In this document: in pieces, positions 17,849 through 25,168 of the stretch
Position numbering within the stretch: position 1 is the stretch's first letter
Layout of the letters: every line of letters begins with the position of its first letter
Program-made: the position numbers and the translations under genes
The notes under the pieces: model-generated
What the model was told of the DNA's origin: nothing
Database searches by the model: none
What the model saw: only the letters and a program-made list of their open reading frames with translations
Origin: an uncultured Clostridium sp.
GTDB lineage: Bacteria > Bacillota > Clostridia > TANB77 > CAG-508
Assembly: GCA_945877035.1 (NCBI GenBank)
Contig: CAMCQH010000019.1
Span: 1-33,341, forward strand
Length of the DNA: 33,341 nt
Direction: 5' to 3'

Positions 17849-17937
17849 CTTTTTTAATTAAATTGAAATTTTTATGCCTCTTTTGTAAATATTGCAGATA
17901 ATATTAATATAATAAAGTTTAATAAATTTCATCCATT

Positions 17938-18000
17938 CTTATGCAGAATTTATGTAATAAATTCTGCAAACATTATAAAAGAACCTTCCCTTTTGGACAT
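17938..18000 (-). repeat. REP-like dispersed repeat, copy 2 (internally deleted)
   Basis: On the minus strand it begins TGTCCAAAAGGGAAGGTTC, then jumps to a hairpin block (stem TGCAGAATTTA with TAAATTCTGCA, 17942-17968) flanked by AATGTT and ATAAG. The same two blocks occur in copy 3, separated by about 55 nt. Stem differences between copies are on both arms and keep pairing. It begins at the PBP stop codon. Confidence 0.7.
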
Positions 18001-20045
18001 TATTTCACAAACAAAGTTCTAATTTTTTTAATCAAATAATGACTTCCACCATCTCTATTATTTTGAGTATTTTCAACCATACTAATAATTAGCATATCAT
18101 TTCCTGTTGGATTATCAACTGTAAAACAATCAAACCATCCCAATGTTCCACTTTCAGTATCAGTACTTGAAGTTTTTAATTCTGCAGTGCCTGTTTTTCC
18201 AGCTATTGTTACTCCACCAACCTTCATGTCAGTTGCTGTTCCTTCTGGATTTTCTACAACTTGTATTAAATCATTCTTTACAGTGTTTGCTGATTCTTTT
18301 GTAAATACATTTTCTTTTAAAATCGTTGTTTTTCCATCATTATATTCAATATATGGTTTTACCATATTCCCTTCATTTGCAAAAGCTGAATAAATTGATG
18401 CCATATGTATTGGATTTACTAATATATCTCCTTGACCATATCCCGAATCTGCCAATTTCTTTTCTGTTGATATAGTATTATTTGAATTTGAAGAATATTG
18501 TGATTTTCTAAATGTTAATGGAAAATCTATTTTTTCGTCTATCTGTTCATTAAAACCTAATTTATCTAAATTTTCACAAAATGTTTTACTTCCAATTTGC
18601 ATTGCAGCTTGACCAAAAAAGATGTTGTCTGAATGTATTAATGCATTTGATATATTTTTCGCTCCACTATATGCTGTTAAGGTTGTTATATAATCATTTC
18701 CCCAACTAGAATCTTTTTGCCATTTTAGTCCTGAATATGAAAATGTTGTATCTGTTGTTAGTTTTCCAGTTGTCAAACCTATTGCAGCTGTAATTGGCTT
18801 AAATGTTGAACCTGGGCAATAACTTTGTAAAAATCTATTATATAATGGTTTGTTTTCATCATTATTTAATTCATCCCATTGAGAATTTGTTAGTCCTAAA
18901 ACAAAATCATTTGAATTATAAGATGGTGTACTAACACATGCCAATAATTCTCCTGTTTTTGGCTCCATTACTACAAAAAATCCTTTATCATCTTTCATTT
19001 GATTATATAGTTGCTTTTGTAAGTTACTATCTATTGTTAATTTTACATCTGTTCCATCTTTCTTATCTTGTGTTGCTAGCGTTTTTAATCTGTTTCCATT
19101 TTCATCAACTATATAAATTTCTGTTCCATCAATTCCTCTTAAAGTATCTTCATATGCTTGCTCTAATCCTGATTTTCCTATTATACTGCTTGAGCTATAT
19201 CCTTTACCTTCTTTTTCTTTTAATTCTTCTGCATTTATAGCTTGAACATATCCTATTAAATGAGCCGCTTCTTCTCCTAAAGGATAAACTCTAGCTTCTG
19301 TACTTGTTATTTTTATTCCTGAAATTTGCAATAATTGGTCTTTTAATGTAGTATTGCTTGCTGATACTTTTTTTATTGGCACAAATGTGTCATCTTTTAC
19401 ATATGATGCTGAAAGTTGTGTATTTATATAATCTGTTGAAACTCCTGTTAATTCAGATATTTTATCAATATTATCTTCTTTATTTTCTCCTAATTTTCCA
19501 GGCACAATTCCAACAGTAGAAATACTACCATTTTCTGCAAGTTTAACTCCGTTTCTGTCTAAAATTTCTCCTCTTTTAGCAGATATTGAAGACACTCTAA
19601 CTTTATCTGTGTTTCTTAATTCAGGAAAAATCATGCTAGAAGACCAATTTATTTTATATTGTTTATCTTCTTTTACTAATTTAGCTGTATTTGTAAATGA
19701 TATTGTTCCAGCTGATGTTGACATACTTTCACTATATGTAACTTTATATATACCATTTTCTTTTGCTGTTTCTGTAATTTCAATATTTATATTTACTGCA
19801 TCTATTCCTTCATAGATATTGTTATTTCTTTTTACAAAATCTTCTTGAGATATTTGTCCTTTTGATTCATTTGATATCATATTGTACATTTCTTCATATT
19901 TTTGCTCATTTATTAATGATACATATGCATTTAATGTATCTTCTGGTTTTGATTTTGTGATATTTATATATACTATAATTCCTACAATTGCACAAATAAT
20001 TATTATTGCTACTAAAGCTATGATTATTGCTTTTTTATTTTTCAT
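18000..20045 (-). CDS. Class B penicillin-binding protein with NTF2-like domain
   Basis: A peptidoglycan transpeptidase of 681 residues, membrane-anchored by one helix (about 6-28). An NTF2-like domain follows (about 35-140, as in MecA/PBP2a and PBP3 of Gram-positives), then a dimerisation domain (starting VSSISAKRGEILDRNG, 151-166) and a transpeptidase domain. The active-site motifs are complete: STFK (S413-K416), SDN (472-474) and KTGTAE (617-622). The NTF2-type group includes naturally low-affinity PBPs, so reduced beta-lactam sensitivity is possible but not shown. The start at 20045 is chosen over the ATG at 20078 because GAGG lies about 10 nt upstream. It is the last gene of a minus-strand operon after trxB-trxA. 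Confidence 0.93.
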   Translation of the reverse strand: MKNKKAIIIALVAIIIICAIVGIIVYINITKSKPEDTLNAYVSLINEQKYEEMYNMISNESKGQISQEDFVKRNNNIYEGIDAVNINIEITETAKENGIYKVTYSESMSTSAGTISFTNTAKLVKEDKQYKINWSSSMIFPELRNTDKVRVSSISAKRGEILDRNGVKLAENGSISTVGIVPGKLGENKEDNIDKISELTGVSTDYINTQLSASYVKDDTFVPIKKVSASNTTLKDQLLQISGIKITSTEARVYPLGEEAAHLIGYVQAINAEELKEKEGKGYSSSSIIGKSGLEQAYEDTLRGIDGTEIYIVDENGNRLKTLATQDKKDGTDVKLTIDSNLQKQLYNQMKDDKGFFVVMEPKTGELLACVSTPSYNSNDFVLGLTNSQWDELNNDENKPLYNRFLQSYCPGSTFKPITAAIGLTTGKLTTDTTFSYSGLKWQKDSSWGNDYITTLTAYSGAKNISNALIHSDNIFFGQAAMQIGSKTFCENLDKLGFNEQIDEKIDFPLTFRKSQYSSNSNNTISTEKKLADSGYGQGDILVNPIHMASIYSAFANEGNMVKPYIEYNDGKTTILKENVFTKESANTVKNDLIQVVENPEGTATDMKVGGVTIAGKTGTAELKTSSTDTESGTLGWFDCFTVDNPTGNDMLIISMVENTQNNRDGGSHYLIKKIRTLFVK

Positions 20046-20067
20046 AAAACTACATCCTCTTTTCCAT

Positions 20068-20373
20068 TTAAAATTCATTTAATAGTTCATTTTTATCCCT
20101 AACTCCAACAAATCTTTTAAACTCTTTACCTTCTTTAAAAATAATTAAAGTAGGAATACTCATAACATTATACTTCATTGCTAAATCTTGATTTTCATCA
20201 ACATTAATCTTTCCAACTTTAGCTTTACCTTGTAATTCTCTAGCAAGCTCTTCAACAACAGGTGCCATCATTTTACAAGGTCCACACCAATCTGCGTAAA
20301 AGTCAACTAATACTGACTCATTTGAATTTAAAACTTCTTTTTCAAAGTTTTCTGAATTTAATTTTAATTCCAT
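20068..20373 (-). CDS. trxA: Thioredoxin
   Basis: A small cytoplasmic disulfide reductase of 101 residues with the active-site motif WCGPCKM, the preceding VLVDFYADW strand, and the cis-proline segment MSIPTLIIFKEG. Its ribosome binding site GGAAGG is built from the last codons of trxB, and the ATG comes 4 nt after the trxB stop, so the two are coupled. It is reduced by TrxB and supplies electrons to cytoplasmic disulfides and peroxidases. Confidence 0.97.
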   Translation of the reverse strand: MELKLNSENFEKEVLNSNESVLVDFYADWCGPCKMMAPVVEELARELQGKAKVGKINVDENQDLAMKYNVMSIPTLIIFKEGKEFKRFVGVRDKNELLNEF

Positions 20374-20377
20374 AATA

Positions 20378-21266
20378 TTACCTTCCTTTTAAATATTTTA
20401 TAACTTGTAATCCTGCTTTTGTACCCTCATACACTGCCTTTGAAATCTGATATAATCCTCCAGTACAGTCTCCGCAGGCATATAAGCCTTTTATGCTAGT
20501 TTCCATATTTTCATTAACAGCAATTTTATCATTTTCAATTTTAGCCCCAAGTTTTTTTGCAAATTCTGTACTTCCGGCAACTCCTTGTGCAATAAAAATT
20601 CCGTCAATTTTCATATTTGTATTATCTTTGAATCTTACTTCTTCTACTTTATTATTTCCGATTAACTTCTTTAATCTCTTTATTAATTATATCCACATTT
20701 TCAGCTCTATATTCTGGTATTTGTTTTCCATTAGTTAATATCTTTATAGATTTAGCAACATTTTGTAAATCCATAGCTTCAGATATTGCATAATCTCCAT
20801 TTCCTATTACTGCAACATCTTTATTTCTATAAAAGAATCCATCACATACTGCACAATAGCTAATGCCTCTTCCTTCATATTCATCGATTTTATCTATGTT
20901 TGGTTTATTCTTCTTGTTTCCAGTTGCTAATATTACAGACTTTGCTTGAAGTTCATTATTTAAAGTTTCCACTTTAAATATTTGCTCACTTTGTTTTTTG
21001 TCTGTTTCTATAAAATCAATTTGTATGTTTGTAACTTCTTCTTCTAAAATTTCTACTCCTAGATTTTTAGCTTGCTCTATTCCTGTGTTATATAATTCTT
21101 CACCTTTTATTCCATTTTCAAATCCATAATAATTTTCTATTTTTTGTGCTTTTTCTAGTGCTGATTTTTCTTTATAGATTACTAGGGTTTTGAGATTTCC
21201 TCTTATTGTATACAGGCTTGCTGATATTCCAGCAGGTCCTGCTCCTACTATTATTACATCATACAT
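20378..21266 (-). pseudogene. trxB: Thioredoxin reductase, single frameshift
   Basis: An NADPH-dependent flavoenzyme that reduces thioredoxin. The first part is intact from MYDVIIVGAGPAGISASLYT (FAD-binding GxGxxG), through the redox motif CAVCDG, to the NADPH-binding VAVIGNGDYA. Near 20664-20672 the frame changes. Read straight on it ends EVNRK-stop at about 20652, while one base over it continues LIGNNKVEEVRF into DGIFIAQGV and the C-terminal FAD block YACGDCTGG to KGR. A net gain of one base explains it. The full protein would be normal length (about 295 residues). With trxA intact beside it, an assembly error is plausible; otherwise the strain would need another reductase. GGAAG precedes the start. 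Confidence 0.92.
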
Positions 21267-21277
21267 ATTTTCACTTC

Positions 21278-21631
21278 CTAAATTTTGTTTAAAAAAATTA
21301 TCAAACCAACTACCACAGCTGTAATTGCTGCAATTAAAACAGCTCCCGCTGCTACATCTTTTGCTATTTTTGCTTTTGGATGTTTTTCTTGTGTTATTAA
21401 ATCTACTGTATTTTCTATTGCTGTATTTACTAATTCTAATGATATAACAAATCCAAATAAAATAATACATATTATCCATTCTATTCTACTTATTTTTAAT
21501 ATTATTCCTAATATTATTACTAATATCATAATTATAAAATGAATTTTCATATTTTTTTCTGCTTTTAATGCTGTAAATATCCCTTCGAATGCGTATTTGA
21601 AGCTATTAATTATATTTTTTTCTTTTTTCAT
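21278..21631 (-). CDS. Diacylglycerol/undecaprenol kinase
   Basis: A small integral membrane kinase of the DgkA family with 117 residues. In Gram-positives these phosphorylate undecaprenol to feed the lipid carrier pool for cell-wall synthesis. Visible signatures are NSFKYAFEGI at the N-terminus and the catalytic helix FVISLELVNTAIENTVDLI, followed by HPKAKIAKDVAAGAVL, all in the usual order with three membrane helices. The start at 21631 is chosen over 21676 because GGTGAT lies 8 nt upstream and it leaves the PAP2 gene free. It lies beside a PAP2 phosphatase, which could run the reverse reaction. Confidence 0.9.
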   Translation of the reverse strand: MKKEKNIINSFKYAFEGIFTALKAEKNMKIHFIIMILVIILGIILKISRIEWIICIILFGFVISLELVNTAIENTVDLITQEKHPKAKIAKDVAAGAVLIAAITAVVVGLIIFLNKI

Positions 21632-21665
21632 TTTTATCACCATACACATTTTACTAAAAAAATTT

Positions 21666-22298
21666 TCATTTATCAATAGTTTTAAATGTACTTGTAAAAA
21701 TTATCAAATATGCAATAGAAATTGTAAATCCTCCAATAACATCACTTGCATAATGCACACCTAGATAAATTCTACTAATTCCTATTAATAATATCAATAA
21801 TGCCAACAATATACATGATATGTACTTTAATTTTGTATTTTTAACGTTTTTCCAAATAAAATAAATTATCAATCCATAAAATGCCGCGCTAATCATAGAA
21901 TGCCCTGATGGAAAGCTATACCCTGTTTCATCAATTAATCTATATCCAATTGGTCTTGGCCTCTCAACAATATTTTTCAACATTAAGTTTAACATTGTTG
22001 ATAATATCAAATTTATAGGTATTGCAAAAGCTATTTTTTTATTTTTTATAAATATAGCACATAGTATAGCAATAATAATTAAGAAATAAGCTCCACCTAA
22101 ATTAGTTATAACTCTAAAAACACTTGTAAGTATATTATTTCTCATACTTAATACTATTAATTTATATATAAATAAATCTATAAATATCGTTTCTTTTTCA
22201 AATATATCTTCCATTATTGCTACAAGAATAATCACACATATCAATAATATTATTAACTTATAATTTTTCTTTAACGCTTTTCCTATTTTTTCTAACAT
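21666..22298 (-). CDS. PAP2-family membrane phosphatase
   Basis: A lipid phosphatase of 210 residues with five to six membrane helices. The three PAP2 signatures are complete: K-X6-RP (K108, R115-P116), PSGH (130-133) and SR-X5-H-X3-D (S175-R176, H182, D186). The catalytic site faces outward. Members dephosphorylate undecaprenyl pyrophosphate or phosphatidic/phosphatidylglycerol phosphates. The kinase next to it suggests the undecaprenyl cycle. AAGGGG precedes the ATG. It follows the hemolysin III family gene by 31 nt in the same operon. Confidence 0.93.
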   Translation of the reverse strand: MLEKIGKALKKNYKLIILLICVIILVAIMEDIFEKETIFIDLFIYKLIVLSMRNNILTSVFRVITNLGGAYFLIIIAILCAIFIKNKKIAFAIPINLILSTMLNLMLKNIVERPRPIGYRLIDETGYSFPSGHSMISAAFYGLIIYFIWKNVKNTKLKYISCILLALLILLIGISRIYLGVHYASDVIGGFTISIAYLIIFTSTFKTIDK

Positions 22299-22329
22299 AT
22301 ATTTTTCCCCTTATTTCTTTTGTTTTCTG

Positions 22330-23004
22330 CTATATTACATACAATAATATACAGAAAAATTGTAATATACTTCCTAATAATATGAACAAATGAAATATTG
22401 AATGCATATATTTTTTCTTTTTCCCAAATCCATATAATATTGCTCCTATTGTATAAGCAATTCCACCTGCAACTAATAAAACAAGCCCCGGTATTCCCAA
22501 TAATTTAGGTAATAAATTTACTGTAAAAATAACGCACCAGCCCATTCCTAAATAGCATATCATTGAAAATACTTTATATTTTTTTATATCTATTGAATTT
22601 AATACAATTCCTAAAATTGCCATAGCCCATATAATACCAAAAATTGTCCAACCTAAGGCTGGATTAGTTTCTCTAAATGATACTAAACAAAAAGGTGTAT
22701 ATGAACCTGCTATTAGTAAAAATATTGAGCAATGGTCTAATACCTGAAATACTTTTTTTGCTTTTCTTTCGGGTTTTAATCCATGATATATACTTGACAT
22801 CGTATATAAAAGTATCATTGTAATTCCATATATTACAGAGCTTACTACTGCATATCCATTTCTATGTATTGCTGAAAATACAACACATAGCACTAATGCC
22901 ACTATTCCAAATGCACCTCCTACTATATGTGAGGTCATATTGAATATTTCTTCACCTCTTGTATATGTTGGTAATATTCTATCTTTTAATTTTGTTCTTG
23001 TCAT
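22330..23004 (-). CDS. Hemolysin III/PAQR-family membrane protein
   Basis: A seven-helix membrane protein of 224 residues of the HlyIII/YqfA (PAQR-like) family. The metal-binding residues typical of the family are visible: the early HIVGG with the preceding Glu (GEEIFNMTSH), the Ser/His pair in SSIYHGL with the Asp-His of VLDHCSIFLLIAGSYTP, and the C-terminal HSIFHLFILLGS. The role in bacteria is unclear; the hemolysin name is historic and links to membrane-lipid homeostasis have been reported. GGGAGG precedes the ATG. It is the first gene of the minus-strand operon running to the PBP. Confidence 0.93.
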   Translation of the reverse strand: MTRTKLKDRILPTYTRGEEIFNMTSHIVGGAFGIVALVLCVVFSAIHRNGYAVVSSVIYGITMILLYTMSSIYHGLKPERKAKKVFQVLDHCSIFLLIAGSYTPFCLVSFRETNPALGWTIFGIIWAMAILGIVLNSIDIKKYKVFSMICYLGMGWCVIFTVNLLPKLLGIPGLVLLVAGGIAYTIGAILYGFGKKKKYMHSIFHLFILLGSILQFFCILLYVI

Positions 23005-23061
23005 TTTTTCCTCCCTTTTGTACTCATTATTCCCTCTTTTGCTTATTTTAATTTCTTTGAT

Positions 23062-23067
23062 ATTATA
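23062..23067 (-). promoter_or_regulatory. Extended -10 promoter of the hlyIII-to-pbp operon
   Basis: Minus-strand TGGTATAAT (TATAAT at 23067-23062) with no clear -35, about 58 nt upstream of the first gene. Confidence 0.55.
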
Positions 23068-23173
23068 CCATTAAGTTTTTTAAAAATCTACATACTGAAT
23101 AAGTATTCTATTAATTTTAGCTGTTTTTTTATATTTTTTGTGCTTTCCTCTTCCTATTTTCTACAAAATATGA

Positions 23174-23179
23174 TACAAT
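23174..23179 (+). promoter_or_regulatory. Extended -10 promoter of the zinc-ribbon gene and tyrS
   Basis: TGATACAAT (TACAAT at 23174-23179). The -35 position is weak (TTCCTA, 23151-23156). It is divergent from the hlyIII promoter. Confidence 0.5.
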
Positions 23180-23224
23180 ACTCACCAGTAAAAACATATG
23201 AAGAAAAAATTAGGAGGAATTGTT

Positions 23225-23455
23225 ATGGAATTTAATAAATGTAGTAGATGCGGAAACTTTTTTATTTCAAATGATGACGTATGTCCAAAATGCAAAACAA
23301 AGGATACATTAGAATTTGAAACATTTAAATCATATATTGCAGAAAATGGAATAAATAATAATTTAGATGTTCTATCTAGTGAAACTGGAATTAGTGTAAA
23401 AAATATTAACAGATATTTAAATTATACTGATTCAAATAATAATATACAATTATAA
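23225..23455 (+). CDS. Zinc-ribbon plus HTH-like small protein
   Basis: 76 residues. The N-terminal zinc ribbon has four Cys in two CX2C pairs (KCSRCGNFF...VCPKCKTKD). The C-terminal part (VLSSETGISVKNINRYLNY) looks like a small helix-turn-helix. This architecture resembles YvyF-type proteins known from Bacillus flagellar operons, but no flagellar genes are here. The start at 23225 is chosen because AGGAGG lies 6-7 nt upstream; the ATG at 23198 has no such site. It is followed by tyrS after 37 nt and is probably co-transcribed. Confidence 0.75.
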   Translation: MEFNKCSRCGNFFISNDDVCPKCKTKDTLEFETFKSYIAENGINNNLDVLSSETGISVKNINRYLNYTDSNNNIQL

Positions 23456-23492
23456 AAAATACTATGATTAAACGAAGGGAATGAATTTTAAA

Positions 23493-24707
23493 ATGACAAA
23501 TGTATTTGATATACTAGAAGAAAGAGGATATATTGAGCAAATGACTCACCCTCAAGAAATAAAAGAACTTTTTGGTAAAGAAAGTGTTCCTTTTTATATT
23601 GGAATAGATCCAACAGCTGATAGCCTTCATGTTGGACATTTTGTTTCTTTAATGGTTGCAAGTCATATGCAAAAATGTGGTCACAAACCTATTATATTAG
23701 TTGGTGGCGGTACTGCTACAATTGGTGACCCATCTGGTAAAACTGATATGAGAAAAATGCTTTCTAGAGAAGAAATTGACCATAATGTTGAATGTATTAA
23801 AAAACAAATAGAAAGATTTGTTAGCTTTGAAGGAGAAAATGCTGCTATTATAGTTAACAATGCTGACTGGCTTTTAGATTTAAAATTTGTTGATTTTATG
23901 CGTGAAATTGGTACACTATTTTCAGTAAATAAAATGCTTGCAGCTGACTGTTACAAAAATAGACTAGATACAGGCTTAACATTTTTCGAAATGAGTTATA
24001 TGCTTATGCAATCTTATGACTTTTTACATCTATATGAAACATACGGATGTAAATTAGAAATGGGTGGAAATGACCAATGGTCTAATATTATAGGTGGTGT
24101 TGACCTAATTAGAAAAATTGGAAAAGATGATTCTTATGGTTTAACATTTAAACTTCTTACAACAAAAGAAGGTAAAAAAATGGGTAAAACTGAAAAAGGA
24201 GCTTTATGGTTAGATGCAGAAAAAACTTCTCCTTATGAATTTTATCAATATTGGAGAAATATTGAAGATGCAAGTGTAGAAAATGTTTTAAAATTATTAA
24301 CATTCTTGCCTATGGAAAAAATCAAAGAATTATCTTCTTTAAAAGATGAACAAATTAATGAAGCTAAAAAAATAGCTGCATTTGAAATTACTAAATTAGT
24401 TCATGGTGAAGAAGAAGCTAAAAAAGCTGAAGAAGCAGCAAATGCTCTATTTACTGGTAAAGGTAATTTGGATAATATGCCAACTGTTGATTTAAATGGT
24501 AATAAAAACATTTCTATTGTAGATGCAATTGTTTTAACAGGAATTGCTCCATCAAAAGGTCAGGCTAGAACTTTAATTACTCAAGGTGGTATTTCTTTAA
24601 ATGATGAAAAAATCACTGATATTTCTTATGTTCTTTCTGATTCTGATTTTAAAGATGGTTATGCTATTTTGAAAAAAGGGAAAAAAGTATTTTATAAATT
24701 AGTTTAA
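23493..24707 (+). CDS. tyrS: Tyrosyl-tRNA synthetase
   Basis: Charges tRNA-Tyr. It has 404 residues, a normal length. The class I signature is HVGH (46-49) and the second signature is KMGKT (229-233). The Tyr-recognition segment [13 protein letters not shown] and GGNDQWSNI are present, and the C-terminal S4-like RNA-binding domain begins at about 340 ([20 protein letters not shown]). The start at 23493 is preferred over 23481 because GAAGGGA abuts the first ATG and leaves no spacing. No T-box leader is seen upstream; the gene follows the zinc-ribbon gene instead. Confidence 0.97.
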   Translation: MTNVFDILEERGYIEQMTHPQEIKELFGKESVPFYIGIDPTADSLHVGHFVSLMVASHMQKCGHKPIILVGGGTATIGDPSGKTDMRKMLSREEIDHNVECIKKQIERFVSFEGENAAIIVNNADWLLDLKFVDFMREIGTLFSVNKMLAADCYKNRLDTGLTFFEMSYMLMQSYDFLHLYETYGCKLEMGGNDQWSNIIGGVDLIRKIGKDDSYGLTFKLLTTKEGKKMGKTEKGALWLDAEKTSPYEFYQYWRNIEDASVENVLKLLTFLPMEKIKELSSLKDEQINEAKKIAAFEITKLVHGEEEAKKAEEAANALFTGKGNLDNMPTVDLNGNKNISIVDAIVLTGIAPSKGQARTLITQGGISLNDEKITDISYVLSDSDFKDGYAILKKGKKVFYKLV

Positions 24708-24714
24708 AAAATAT

Positions 24715-24750
24715 GGATTGGGGGCTAGGTCTCAAATCCCTATTCTTTTA
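24715..24750 (+). terminator. tyrS terminator, member of a repeated stem-loop family
   Basis: GGATT (24715-24719) pairs with AATCC (24735-24739); the loop GGGGGCTAGGTCTC is nearly identical to that of the minus-strand element at 25131-25162. A T-rich tail follows. Confidence 0.6.
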
Positions 24751-24849
24751 TCTTTTTCTCAATTATATACCATTTGACAAAATTATGTAAATATATTATA
24801 ATTCTTTTAATAGTTTGTACTATTCAATATTTGAAAGGAGCTTTAACAC

Positions 24850-25020
24850 ATGTATGTAGAAACCACCATTTATGTCCTTTCGGAAAAGGATGCTCGGGAA
24901 AAAATAATGGAATGGCACAAAGATAAGAAAAATTTAAAAATTCATTATGCCAGACCATCATCTTCTGATGAAGGATATGACGTTGCATTTTCTTACAATG
25001 GCAATGATGAGCATCCATGA
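24850..25020 (+). CDS. 56-residue orphan protein
   Basis: ATG at 24850 with AAAGGAG 9 nt upstream, TGA stop at 25018-25020, then a strong terminator, so this is a complete small gene unit. The product begins MYVETTIYVLSEKDAREKIM, has the helix-like MEWHKDKKNLKIHYARP, then a Ser/Asp/Gly-rich tail ending NGNDEHP. There is no membrane segment or Cys. I do not recognise it. Codons such as TCG, CGG, GCC, GGC, ACC and GAC, rare in neighbouring genes, suggest recent transfer. It sits alone between two similar stem-loops. Confidence 0.7.
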   Translation: MYVETTIYVLSEKDAREKIMEWHKDKKNLKIHYARPSSSDEGYDVAFSYNGNDEHP

Positions 25021-25027
25021 TTTTCAA

Positions 25028-25075
25028 GTGCAAATACATCAGTTTTAACTTAAATCTGATGTATTCGCACTTTTT
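25028..25075 (+). terminator. Terminator of the 56-residue gene
   Basis: 15-bp stem with one mismatch (25028-25042 with 25056-25070), followed by TTTTT. Confidence 0.88.
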
Positions 25076-25130
25076 ATTTTATGTAATTCTAAAGTTCCAA
25101 AGGGTACATTCTTAAATTGATTGAAATTGT

Positions 25131-25162
25131 AAAAAGGGATTAAAGACCTGGCCCCTAATCCC
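25131..25162 (-). terminator. Terminator of the UPF0182 gene, second member of the stem-loop family
   Basis: On the minus strand GGGATT (25162-25157) pairs with AATCCC (25141-25136) and runs into TTTTT. The loop reads AGGGGCCAGGTCTT, almost the same as in the tyrS element. Confidence 0.7.
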
Positions 25163-25168
25163 TATCTT

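Noticed and set aside
23005..23492. T-box riboswitch for tyrS
   Set aside because: No T-box core (GGTGGNACCGCG) or matching terminator was seen, and the zinc-ribbon gene occupies the leader.
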